A DNA stretch of 20,127 nt from Brevundimonas sp. UBA986 (GCA_002292165.1 DBBK01000077.1:23076-43202), one strand, 5' to 3'. Positions 1-6,465 are shown, numbered from the stretch's first letter. A program made the numbers and translations. Notes: generated by a model not told the origin, from the letters alone.

Positions 1-289
1 CCTCGGTGTTGGCGTCGATCAGGGCGGCCCAGTCGCGCAGGAACTTTGCTCTCTTGTGCGGATCGCTGCGCGACCACTCGGGGAAGGCGTCGTGGGCGGC
101 CTGGATGGCGCGCTCGGTCTCGGCGGCGCCCAGATCGGGAATATGGCCGATGATCTCGCCGGTCGCCGGATCGTCGACAGGGATGCCGCCCGAACCGGCG
201 GGCCCCGAACCGGCAGGAATGGCCTCCCCGGCGATCAGGGCGTGTTGGCGCAGCAGCTTCAGACCGGCGTCGCGGGCGGCGGTGTTCAT
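1..289 (-). CDS. Aldehyde dehydrogenase, N-terminal fragment (succinate-semialdehyde dehydrogenase-like), cut by window edge
   Basis: The minus strand reads from an ATG at 289 for 96 codons and runs off the left edge. The visible part has the N-terminal pattern of NAD(P)-dependent aldehyde dehydrogenases of the GabD type: an 'IAGE' strand, a 'DDPATGEIIGHIPD' segment near residues 39-52, then 'AIQAAHDAFPEWS' and a 'KRAKFLRDWAALI' helix. Family members oxidise an aldehyde, classically succinic semialdehyde, to the acid. The catalytic Cys and Glu lie outside the window, so substrate assignment is only by resemblance. An AGGG stretch lies upstream of the ATG. It follows the MFS transporter on the same strand after about 85 bp without a convincing terminator, so the two may be cotranscribed and the transporter may import a related substrate (inference). 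Confidence 0.8.
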   Translation of the reverse strand, partial: MNTAARDAGLKLLRQHALIAGEAIPAGSGPAGSGGIPVDDPATGEIIGHIPDLGAAETERAIQAAHDAFPEWSRSDPHKRAKFLRDWAALIDANTE

Positions 290-374
290 GGCGGGACCCT
301 CGTCGATGATGTGCGATCTCTAACGCCGTGACGTCGCGTCAGGGCGCAAAAAAATCCCAACCCGCTTCAGCGCT

Positions 375-2036
375 TCATTCGCCGATGGTGTCGAGGTCCC
401 TGCCCTTGGTCTCCGGCAGGAAGATCAGGGCTGTGACGGCGGCGACGGCGGTGAAGCCCAGCGCGTACCACAGGCCGAAATAGATGTTCCCCGACCAGGC
501 CACGAGGGCGAAGCTGGCGGCGGGCAGCAGGCCTCCGATCCAGCCGGTGCCGATGTTATAGGGCACGCTCATGGCCGTGTAGCGGATGCGGGTCGGGAAG
601 AGCTCCACGAGCGCCGCCGCCTGGGGTCCGTAGACGGCGGTGGCGGCGACCATGAAGATCATCAACACCCCGAACACGCCCCACCAGTTGAAGCGGGCGG
701 GGTCGGCCTTGGCCGGATAGCCCGCCTCGACCAGGGCCGCCTTCAGCCGGGTCTCGACGTCAGTGCGCGCGGCCTTGAGCGCGGCGCCTGACAGCTTGCC
801 GGCCTCGATCGAGGCGATCTCGGCGCCGCCGACACGAACCACCGCGACCGATCCGGCCGGGGCGGCGACATTGGCGTAGTTGACCCCCGCGTTGGACAGC
901 ACCGACTTGGCGAGATCGCAGGAGGAGGTGAAGGCGGTCTTGCCGACCGGATCGAACTGGACCGCGCAGGCGGCCGGGTCGGCGACGACGGTGACCGGCG
1001 ACGAGGCCTGGGCCTCCGCCAGGGCCGGATTGGCGGCGCGGGTCAGGGCCTGGAAGCCGGGGAAGACCGCGATCAGGAACAGGATCATCCCGCCGACCAT
1101 CACCGGCTTGCGGCCGATCTTGTCCGACAGCCAGCCGAACAGGACATAGAGCAGGGCCGAGGCGACGGTCAGGGCCAGGATCATGCCGTCGACGGTCGAG
1201 GCCTCGACCTTGAGCACGCGCTCCGTGAAGAAGCGGGTGTAGAAATAGCTGGCGTACCAGACGGCCCCTTGCGCGAACATGATGCCGACGAGGGCGACCA
1301 GCACCCAGCGGGTGTTCTTCCAGCTCAGGAAGCTTTCGCGGAACGGGGCGTGACGGCCCTGGCTCTCGGCCGCCATCTTCACGAAGGCCGGGCTCTCGTG
1401 CAGCTTCACCCGGATCCACAGGGAGACGATCAGCAGCAGGGCCGACAGGCAGAAGGGAATGCGCCAGCCCCATTCGTCAAAGGCCTCGACGCCGAGGAGG
1501 GTCCGGGTGGTCAGGATCACCACCAGCGCCAGGATCAGGCCCAGCGCCGCGGTGGTGTTGATGTAGGAGGTCATCAGGCCGCGCGTCTTTCGCGGCGCAT
1601 GTTCGGCGACATAGATGGCCGCCCCGCCATATTCGCCGCCCAGGGCGAAGCCCTGCAGCATCCGCATCACCAGCAGCAGAACGGGCGCGGCCAGGCCGAT
1701 GGCGCCGTAGTCGGGCAGCAGGCCGATGGCCACGGTCGCGAGACCCATCATGGTGATGGTGACCAGGAAGGTGGTCTTGCGCCCGGTCTTGTCCCCGAAC
1801 CAGCCGAAGGCCAGCGCGCCGGCGGGCCGCACCACGAAGCCGAGGCCGAAGGTCAGCAGGGCGAGAATGTAGGACACCGCCTCGCCCGCGTCGGCGAAGA
1901 AGTGGCGGGCGATGATGGTGGTCAGGGAGCCGAAGACGAAGAAGTCGTACCATTCGAAGGCGGTGCCGGCAGCCGAGGCGGCGACCACGGTCTTCAGGGC
2001 CGGTTCGGCGCTCTTGTCGGTGGCGGCTGCGGTCAT
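375..2036 (-). CDS. MFS transporter, metabolite:H+ symporter type, with large periplasmic insertion
   Basis: This 553-residue inner-membrane protein has the layout of the metabolite:H+ symporter branch of the major facilitator superfamily. 'FEWYDFFVFG' occurs near residue 27, MFS motif A (GWFGDKTGRK) near 78, and its second-half copy (GWLSDKIGRK) near 301. 'LQGFALGGEYGGA' lies near 127 and 'PETKGRDLDTIGE' closes the C-terminus. About twelve membrane segments can be drawn. Residues about 331-449, between the ninth and tenth segments, form an unusually long hydrophilic loop with two cysteines (357 and 373) that could form a disulfide. The start is the ATG at 2036, preceded by a good ribosome site (GGGGAG, 7 bases away). 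The substrate cannot be deduced; organic acids, betaines or sugars are possible. The aldehyde dehydrogenase gene follows downstream. Confidence 0.88.
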   Translation of the reverse strand: MTAAATDKSAEPALKTVVAASAAGTAFEWYDFFVFGSLTTIIARHFFADAGEAVSYILALLTFGLGFVVRPAGALAFGWFGDKTGRKTTFLVTITMMGLATVAIGLLPDYGAIGLAAPVLLLVMRMLQGFALGGEYGGAAIYVAEHAPRKTRGLMTSYINTTAALGLILALVVILTTRTLLGVEAFDEWGWRIPFCLSALLLIVSLWIRVKLHESPAFVKMAAESQGRHAPFRESFLSWKNTRWVLVALVGIMFAQGAVWYASYFYTRFFTERVLKVEASTVDGMILALTVASALLYVLFGWLSDKIGRKPVMVGGMILFLIAVFPGFQALTRAANPALAEAQASSPVTVVADPAACAVQFDPVGKTAFTSSCDLAKSVLSNAGVNYANVAAPAGSVAVVRVGGAEIASIEAGKLSGAALKAARTDVETRLKAALVEAGYPAKADPARFNWWGVFGVLMIFMVAATAVYGPQAAALVELFPTRIRYTAMSVPYNIGTGWIGGLLPAASFALVAWSGNIYFGLWYALGFTAVAAVTALIFLPETKGRDLDTIGE

Positions 2037-2130
2037 CTGGATCTCCCCGTTCGGCCTCTCCGGGCCGTCTTTGTCTGACCCTAGCGGGCGGGGTGACCCG
2101 GGGGAAGCGCGGCGGCTGGACGCGGGACAG

Positions 2131-2164
2131 CAAAAACCCCGCCGGTGGGGCGACCGGCGGGGTT
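2131..2164 (-). terminator. Rho-independent terminator after the entericidin-like gene
   Basis: A perfect 12-bp stem (arms 2135-2146 and 2153-2164, AACCCCGCCGGT and its complement) with a 6-base loop is followed on the minus strand by TTTTTG. It lies about 70 bp beyond the stop of the small lipoprotein gene and separates it from the MFS gene. Confidence 0.85.
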
Positions 2165-2206
2165 CTTTACAGACCGGCGGCTCTCTCCTTCCGCCGATAT
2201 CAACAG

Positions 2207-2231
2207 AACACGTTCAAACGAACGCGGTTCC
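2207..2231 (-). promoter_or_regulatory. Possible weak EcfG-type promoter, GGAAC-N16-TGTT
   Basis: On the minus strand GGAAC (2231-2227) is followed after exactly 16 bases by TGTT (2210-2207), one base off the CGTT seen in the four good copies of this locus. It sits just past the lipoprotein stop codon. A start near 2200 would give only a ~70-base transcript ending at the terminator at 2131-2164. It may be a chance match. Confidence 0.3.
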
Positions 2232-2235
2232 GCGA

Positions 2236-2376
2236 TCAGTTGCCCTTGGCTTCCTCGGCCGCGCCGGTCACGGCGTGGCCGGCGGCGGCGGTGTCCTTGC
2301 CCACGCCCGAAACCGTGTTGCAGGCGGCGGTGGTCAGGGCGGCGGCGGCGGCGAACAGCACGAACATCTTGCGCAT
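2236..2376 (-). CDS. Entericidin-like small lipoprotein
   Basis: This 46-residue protein starts MRKMFVLFAAAAAL, reaches a cysteine (TTAAC, about residue 19) and continues 'NTVSGVGKDTAAAGHAVTGAAEEAKGN'. That is the compact plan of the entericidin A/B family: lipoprotein signal, N-terminal Cys, then a short Gly/Ala/Lys amphipathic tail. The lipobox is somewhat atypical because Thr occupies position -3. A longer frame to 2430 exists, but the ATG at 2376 has a CGGAG ribosome site 8 bases upstream and begins directly with the signal peptide. Entericidins are envelope lipoproteins tied to stationary-phase and stress regulation. Here an exact EcfG promoter motif lies upstream (2453-2429) and a strong terminator downstream, so it looks like an independent GSR target placed directly after phyK. 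Confidence 0.85.
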   Translation of the reverse strand: MRKMFVLFAAAAALTTAACNTVSGVGKDTAAAGHAVTGAAEEAKGN

Positions 2377-2426
2377 TGAAATCACTCCGGGAGGGGCGGC
2401 GCGTCCATCGCGCCGGGTCTGTGGAG

Positions 2427-4226
2427 TCAACGCGACGCCGGCTTGGCGGTTCCGACCAGATCGGCGGGATCGGTCGGAACGACGGCCTCGGGGGTGGCGA
2501 AGACCATCCGGGCGATGGTCCCGCCGTCAGGGGCCCGCAGGATCTCGGCCTCGCCCCTCAGCTGCTTGGCGAAGGCGCCCATCAGGGTGCGCCCGACCCC
2601 GGCGGTGACGGCCGCCTGATCGGGGCCGGGTCCGTCGTCCTGGACCTCCAGCACACTGGTCTCGCCCTTGACCTCGAAGCGGACCTGAAGCGTCCCGCCG
2701 CGCCCGGCGAAGGCGTGCTTCTGGGCGTTGGTCACGGCCTCCACCAGCCACAGGGCGAGGGGCGCCAGCTTGTCGGGATCGACCACCAGACTGTCGGCCT
2801 CGACTGAAGAAGAAACGACCGGGCCGCGCATCGCCTCGGCCGCGACCAGCTGGCCGACCAGTTCGGTCAGGAACTCGCGGGCGTCGGCATAGCGGATGTT
2901 CTCGGACTGGTAGAGGGTCCGGTAGATCAGGGCCAGGGCCGAGATTCTCTGACGCGTGTCGCCCAGGGCCGCCTTGGCCGGACCGTCGGTCAGGGCGCGC
3001 TGCTGCATCGACAGCAGGGAGGAGATGATCTGCAGATTGTTCTTCACCCGGTGATGGATCTCGCGCATCAGCGCGTCCTTCTCCGACAGGCTTTCGGTCA
3101 GCATGCCGTCGCGGGTGGTGATGTTCTCGGCCAGTTCGTCCAAGGTCTGGGCCAACAGCCGGATCTCGGACGGGGCATTGGAGGCCTGGACCGGGCGCAC
3201 CGAGAAGCGGCCACGCGCATAGATGGCGGCGACCCGCTCCAGATAGTCGAGCCAGCGCACCACCACCCGCTCGGTCACCAGCATGACGGCGGCGAAGGCG
3301 GCCAGCCAGGCGGCGAAGGGCAGAAGAATGGAGCCGATCGGGTTCAGCTGGGCCCAGGACAGGAGACCCGGCGCCGGCGCCGACAGCAGGACATAGACGT
3401 CGCGTCCGGCCAGGGCGGCGCCCGCGTAGACCCGGTGCTGGCCCAGGCTGTCGTCGGCCTCGAACAGGGAGGTGGCGTCCTGGCGGGCGCGCTCGACCCA
3501 GCCATCCAGCGTCCGATCGCCCTTCAGCTGGAAGGCGCGAACGTCGGTGGCGGTCAGGACCCGCCCGTCGGCGTCGGTCAGGGCGGCCTGCGCCCCCTTG
3601 GGCAGGGCCGGGTCTGTGACGTCGGGCTGCAGCCGGTCCAGCGGAATGACGGCGACCATCGCGCCGTCGAACCGCCCCAGGGGCCGTTCGATGCGCGAGG
3701 CGACCACAAGGCCGGGGCGAGGCGAGGTCGTCGAGGCCGAGCGCTGCACCACCAGGGCCTCGCCGGCGGCCACGCGCTGGAACCAGGGCCGGGCGCGCAC
3801 CGTCGCCGAGGTGGTCGTGGGCAGGGGCGGGCGCGAGGAGCACAGGATGTCTCCCGTCGGAGCCATCCGGTACAGGGCCTCATAGTCATCCAGCCGCTCG
3901 ATCAGGCTGGCCAGTCTGGGCGCGCAGTTGGGGCCGGTGGCCTCGGGCCCCAGGGCCTCGAGCAGGACGGTCGTACTGTCCAGCCGCGCCTTGGTCGTCG
4001 CCGCCGCGCGGGCGGCGGCGAGTTGCAGGTCCGACCGGCGATCGGCGGCCTGTTCGCGGAAGTCCGCTTGGGTCTGGATCGCGCCCAGCACCAGGATCGG
4101 CAGCAGGGCGATGGCCATGGCCACGCCCAGCCGGAAGCGAATGCTCTGGAACCACTGCGAGCGTTCGGAGCGAAACGAGAACCGGCGTTTCAGATCGCGG
4201 CCCAGGGAGCGGCCGATAGGCGCCAC
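2427..4226 (-). CDS. phyK: PhyK-type sensor histidine kinase (HisKA_2 family), general stress response
   Basis: This 599-residue membrane kinase has one membrane segment at about 33-50, a periplasmic sensor region at about 51-296, a second membrane segment at about 297-317, a HAMP-like linker to about 370, and a HisKA_2 dimerisation/phosphoacceptor region. The H-box is 'EIHHRVKNNLQ', with the likely phosphorylated His at 392. The ATPase domain follows, with an N-box (EAVTNAQKH, about 496-504) and 'DDGPGP' near 530. In Caulobacter, PhyK phosphorylates PhyR to start the general stress response, and its gene lies beside the sigma and anti-sigma genes exactly as here. Translation starts at GTG (4226), 4 bases after the ecfG stop, so it belongs to the nepR-ecfG-phyK operon. 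The periplasmic domain gives no clear clue to the signal sensed. Confidence 0.9.
   Translation of the reverse strand: MAPIGRSLGRDLKRRFSFRSERSQWFQSIRFRLGVAMAIALLPILVLGAIQTQADFREQAADRRSDLQLAAARAAATTKARLDSTTVLLEALGPEATGPNCAPRLASLIERLDDYEALYRMAPTGDILCSSRPPLPTTTSATVRARPWFQRVAAGEALVVQRSASTTSPRPGLVVASRIERPLGRFDGAMVAVIPLDRLQPDVTDPALPKGAQAALTDADGRVLTATDVRAFQLKGDRTLDGWVERARQDATSLFEADDSLGQHRVYAGAALAGRDVYVLLSAPAPGLLSWAQLNPIGSILLPFAAWLAAFAAVMLVTERVVVRWLDYLERVAAIYARGRFSVRPVQASNAPSEIRLLAQTLDELAENITTRDGMLTESLSEKDALMREIHHRVKNNLQIISSLLSMQQRALTDGPAKAALGDTRQRISALALIYRTLYQSENIRYADAREFLTELVGQLVAAEAMRGPVVSSSVEADSLVVDPDKLAPLALWLVEAVTNAQKHAFAGRGGTLQVRFEVKGETSVLEVQDDGPGPDQAAVTAGVGRTLMGAFAKQLRGEAEILRAPDGGTIARMVFATPEAVVPTDPADLVGTAKPASR
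2429..2453 (-). promoter_or_regulatory. EcfG-type promoter of the entericidin-like gene
   Basis: The minus strand reads GGAAC (2453-2449), 16 bases, CGTT (2432-2429), the exact spacing and sequence found before nepR and phyR. It is embedded in the last codons of phyK; the CGTT overlaps the final Arg codon and the stop. The predicted start near 2422 gives a leader of about 45 bases to the ATG at 2376. Confidence 0.75.
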
Positions 4227-4230
4227 TGGA

Positions 4231-4851
4231 TCAGACCTGCCTGGCGCCGCTCAGACGATCGGCGTCGGCGAGGATGGAGCGCATGGCGTCTCCCGCGGCC
4301 TTGCCGTCGCGGGCGTAGCCGCCGCGCTCCAGCGTGGCCAGAAGGGCCCGGCGCGCGCGGCTGACCCGGCTCTTCACCGTCCCGACCGCGCAGTTGCAGA
4401 TCTCGGCCGCCTCTTCATAGGCGAAGCCGCCGGCGCCGACGAGGATCAGCGCTTCGCGCTGTTCCTCGGGCAGGGTGTTCAGGGCCATGCGCAGCTCGTC
4501 CAGGGCGACGGGCGCCTCCGGATCGTCGACGGCGACCAGGGTGCGCTCGGCGGCCTCCTGATCCAGCTGGGACTGACGCCACGACCGGCGCTTCTCGGAA
4601 TAGAACTGGTTGCGCAGGATCATGAAGGTCCAGGCCTTCATGTTCGTGCCCATCTGATAGCTGGCCCGGGCGTCCCAGGCCTTCATCATGGCGTCCTGGG
4701 CCAGGTCGTCGGCGGCCGTCGGATCGCCGGTCAAAGTCCGGGCGAAGGCGCGCAGATGCGGAATCAGGGTGACCAGTTCACGCTTGAATCCGGCGTCGTC
4801 GGCCGAAGGGGGCTTGGGCGGCGCGGGCGGCCGCGAGGAGGAGACGCTCAT
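4231..4851 (-). CDS. ecfG: EcfG/SigT-family RNA polymerase sigma factor, general stress response
   Basis: This 206-residue ECF sigma factor has sigma region 2 at about residues 22-90 (including 'DDLAQDAMMKAWD' and 'FMILRNQFYSEKRR') and region 4 at about 118-170 ('LPEEQREALILVGAGGFAYEEAAEI', then the 'GTVKSRVSRARRAL' recognition helix). That sequence type, together with the adjacent nepR, phyK and phyR, identifies the alphaproteobacterial EcfG (SigT in Caulobacter). It recognises GGAAC-N16-CGTT-like promoters, of which four exact copies surround it. Its ATG overlaps the nepR stop (ATGA, 4848-4851), which implies translational coupling of sigma and anti-sigma. A proline-rich N-terminal extension of about 20 residues precedes region 2. 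Confidence 0.95.
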   Translation of the reverse strand: MSVSSSRPPAPPKPPSADDAGFKRELVTLIPHLRAFARTLTGDPTAADDLAQDAMMKAWDARASYQMGTNMKAWTFMILRNQFYSEKRRSWRQSQLDQEAAERTLVAVDDPEAPVALDELRMALNTLPEEQREALILVGAGGFAYEEAAEICNCAVGTVKSRVSRARRALLATLERGGYARDGKAAGDAMRSILADADRLSGARQV

Positions 4852-5051
4852 TCGCCGCCCTTCTCGCCCGCCTTGTCGTCGGCGCGCCGCAGAATGGCGA
4901 GGAATTCGTCGGGGATCGGCTCATTGACCACCTCGTCGAACATATGGCGCAGCTTCACGCCGATGGCCTGTTGACGCAGACGGGCTTCTTCCAGCCCGGC
5001 CTCGCCCGTGGGCGCCGGCTTGCGCCGGGAGGAGTCAGGAGTATCGATCAT
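4848..5051 (-). CDS. nepR: NepR anti-sigma factor of the general stress response
   Basis: This 67-residue protein carries the compact NepR core 'IGVKLRHMFDEVVNEPIPDEFLAILRRAD' at about residues 30-58, two short helices that bind EcfG. Hydrophilic, probably disordered flanks surround it. NepR holds EcfG inactive until phosphorylated PhyR, which mimics sigma, captures it. The ATG at 5051 has only a weak ribosome site (GGTGG about 15 bases upstream), and no better in-frame start is evident. Its stop codon overlaps the ecfG start, and the EcfG-type promoter at 5153-5129 makes the operon autoregulated. Confidence 0.93.
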   Translation of the reverse strand: MIDTPDSSRRKPAPTGEAGLEEARLRQQAIGVKLRHMFDEVVNEPIPDEFLAILRRADDKAGEKGGE

Positions 5052-5128
5052 GAATTTTTAAGCCGCCACCCGTTGCACGCATTCTGGGACGCGCCGACCT
5101 GACCGTCGACGTCATTATGGACCCGGAC

Positions 5129-5153
5129 AACGTCGGCGAACGGACACGGTTCC
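5129..5153 (-). promoter_or_regulatory. EcfG-type promoter of nepR-ecfG-phyK
   Basis: The minus strand shows GGAAC (5153-5149), a 16-base spacer and CGTT (5132-5129). The predicted start near 5122 leaves a leader of about 70 bases before nepR. It is divergent to the phyR promoter and indicates positive autoregulation of the sigma operon. Confidence 0.85.
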
Positions 5154-5185
5154 GGTTGTGAATGCAAAAATATGGTCAAGGTTGA

Positions 5186-5202
5186 GGTTCCGCGATGGAA
5201 CC
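5186..5202. repeat. Inverted repeat GGTTCC-N5-GGAACC overlapping the phyR -35 element
   Basis: Perfect 6-bp arms (5186-5191 and 5197-5202) flank five bases. The right arm contains the -35 GGAAC of the phyR promoter. The left arm is a GGAAC facing the other way, but the position 16 bases on has TTTT rather than CGTT, so it is not a full promoter. Confidence 0.6.
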
Positions 5203-5221
5203 GTGGCGGTGATGATACGTT
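5197..5221 (+). promoter_or_regulatory. EcfG-type promoter of phyR
   Basis: GGAAC (5197-5201), a 16-base spacer and CGTT (5218-5221) precede phyR. Transcription would begin near 5228 and give a leader of about 70 bases, similar to that of the divergent nepR transcript. Confidence 0.85.
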
Positions 5222-5296
5222 CGGTCGGTGTCACGCGCCTGGGACCGCCCTGGGGTCTTTGGCGTGTCACCTTGTTATGTCGGGGAATTTTCTGAG

Positions 5297-6091
5297 ATGA
5301 GCCTTCTGGCCAGACTTGCGCCTCACCTGCCCTACGTCCGTCGCTACGCGCGCGCCCTGACCGGTGACCAGGCGACAGGCGACAACTATGTCCGCGTCGC
5401 CCTCGAGGCCCTGGCCGCCGGCGAACGCCAGCTGTCCACCGAAATGACGCCGCGGGTCGCCCTCTATCAGGTGTTCCACGCCATCTGGTCCTCGACCGGC
5501 GCCCAGCTGGAAGACCAGAGCGGCATCGAGGGCCGCGACGACGCCTCGCGCCGCCTGATGCGCATTGCACCGCGCTCGCGTCAGGCCTTCCTCCTGACCG
5601 CGCTCGAAGGTTTCACCCCCTCGGAAGCCGCCCAAATCCTGTCGGCCGACGTCCATGACGTCGAGCGGCTGATCGGCGAGGCCCAGGCCGAGATCGACGC
5701 CGAACTGGCCACCGACGTCCTCATCATCGAGGACGAGGCTATCATCTCGGCCGACATCGAAAGCCTGGTCCGCGAGCTGGGCCACAACGTCACCGCCACG
5801 GCGACGACCCATGACGAGGCCGTCGACGCCGTCGCCCGCCACCGTCCGGGTCTGGTCCTGGCCGACATCCAGCTGGCCGACGGCTCGTCGGGCATCGACG
5901 CGGTCAAGGACATCCTCAAGCGGTTCGACGTGCCGGTGATCTTCATCACCGCCTTCCCCGAGCGTCTGCTGACCGGCGAACGCCCGGAGCCGACCTTCCT
6001 GATCACCAAACCCTTCCAGCCGGAAACGGTGAAGGCGGCGATCAGCCAGGCCCTGTTCTTCCACCCCTCGCGCCGCAAGGAAGCCGCGTAA
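5297..6091 (+). CDS. phyR: PhyR response regulator, anti-anti-sigma factor of the general stress response
   Basis: This 264-residue protein has the diagnostic PhyR architecture. An N-terminal sigma-like domain (about 1-130) resembles EcfG regions 2 and 4 but does not bind DNA. A C-terminal receiver domain (about 139-256) follows, with acidic residues in 'IIEDEA', the phosphoacceptor Asp190 in 'LVLADIQLADGSSG', Thr218 and Lys238 in 'TKPF'. On phosphorylation the sigma-like domain is released, binds NepR and frees EcfG. I start at the ATG at 5297 because 'MSLLARLAPHLPYVRR' matches the family start and a purine-rich GGGGAA lies about 10 bases upstream. The frame continues back to 5228, but that start would sit at the predicted transcription start. 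An EcfG promoter precedes the gene, and a terminator and the RNA gene follow it. Confidence 0.94.
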   Translation: MSLLARLAPHLPYVRRYARALTGDQATGDNYVRVALEALAAGERQLSTEMTPRVALYQVFHAIWSSTGAQLEDQSGIEGRDDASRRLMRIAPRSRQAFLLTALEGFTPSEAAQILSADVHDVERLIGEAQAEIDAELATDVLIIEDEAIISADIESLVRELGHNVTATATTHDEAVDAVARHRPGLVLADIQLADGSSGIDAVKDILKRFDVPVIFITAFPERLLTGERPEPTFLITKPFQPETVKAAISQALFFHPSRRKEAA

Positions 6092-6112
6092 GGTCTCCGG
6101 AATCGGTCATCG

Positions 6113-6150
6113 AAAGGCCGTCGGACTCGCGTCCGGCGGCCTTTTGTTTT
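6113..6150 (+). terminator. Rho-independent terminator of phyR
   Basis: Arms 6113-6126 and 6131-6144 pair over 14 positions with one T-G wobble around a TCGC loop. TTTTGTTTT follows. It begins 21 bp after the phyR stop and separates phyR from the RNA gene. Confidence 0.88.
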
Positions 6151-6190
6151 GTCAGTTTCGCGGGGTCGGAGAAAAATCTCACCACCGCGC

Positions 6191-6215
6191 GGAACGCGAT
6201 TGAGGAGTCGCCGTT
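6191..6215 (+). promoter_or_regulatory. EcfG-type promoter of the GsrN-like RNA
   Basis: GGAAC (6191-6195), a 16-base spacer and CGTT (6212-6215) lie downstream of the phyR terminator, with no protein-coding start suitably placed after them. The expected transcription start is about 6222, at the 5' base of the RNA hairpin structure. Confidence 0.8.
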
Positions 6216-6221
6216 ATCAAT

Positions 6222-6340
6222 CTGCGGAGGCGGCGACGCCCCCCCGACTTGAGACCGGCGCCAGCCGGTCTGTCGCCTCCGCGCCTCATTCTCGATGATG
6301 CCACTTTCTCGGACGGATCTCTGATCCGTCCGTTTTTCTT
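6222..6340 (+). ncRNA. gsrN: GsrN-like small regulatory RNA of the general stress response (predicted)
   Basis: This is an RNA of about 119 bases from the EcfG promoter at 6191-6215 to a terminator at 6311-6340. The 5' half folds with a 9-bp closing stem (6224-6232 with 6274-6282, GCGGAGGCG/CGCCTCCGC). Inside it are an unpaired run of seven cytosines (6239-6245) and an inner perfect 8-bp hairpin (6252-6259 with 6264-6271). A 28-base linker then leads to the terminator hairpin. Caulobacter GsrN is known as a SigT-dependent RNA with an exposed C-rich 5' loop that base-pairs with target mRNAs such as katG, and homologues lie near the core GSR genes. Promoter, C-tract, two-part structure and location all agree. 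Primary-sequence homology was not tested, so the name is an inference. The region 6092-6465 holds no protein gene. Confidence 0.75.
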
Positions 6341-6341
6341 T
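6311..6341 (+). terminator. First of two tandem terminators, end of the GsrN-like RNA
   Basis: A perfect 9-bp stem GGACGGATC/GATCCGTCC with a TCT loop (6311-6331) is followed by GTTTTTCTTT. Confidence 0.85.
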
Positions 6342-6350
6342 GCAGCGCCG

Positions 6351-6381
6351 GGGCGGATCTCTGATCCGTCCGTTTTTCTTT
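6351..6381 (+). terminator. Second of two tandem terminators
   Basis: This copy repeats the first, with one base change that turns an A-T pair into a G-T wobble in the stem (GGGCGGATC/GATCCGTCC, TCT loop, then GTTTTTCTTT). It may act as a backup or create a 40-base longer RNA isoform. It also shields the following oxidoreductase gene from upstream transcription. Confidence 0.8.
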
Positions 6382-6465
6382 ACGCGCGGCGCCGGGTCCC
6401 CTCGACACCGCCGCGTCAGGGGCCAGAATGGGTCTGCAAAAGAAACCATCCCGGGAGAGCGTTCG

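Larger units (their letters stand above)
6311..6381 (+). repeat. Two direct repeats of a 31-base terminator unit, period 40
   Basis: Positions 6311-6341 and 6351-6381 are identical except for one base (A at 6313, G at 6353). A 9-base spacer separates them. The whole unit, stem, loop and T-tract, has been duplicated. Confidence 0.9.

Noticed and set aside
290..374. Terminator after the MFS gene
   Set aside because: A run of seven Ts follows the stop on the minus strand, but I could not draw a convincing GC stem before it.
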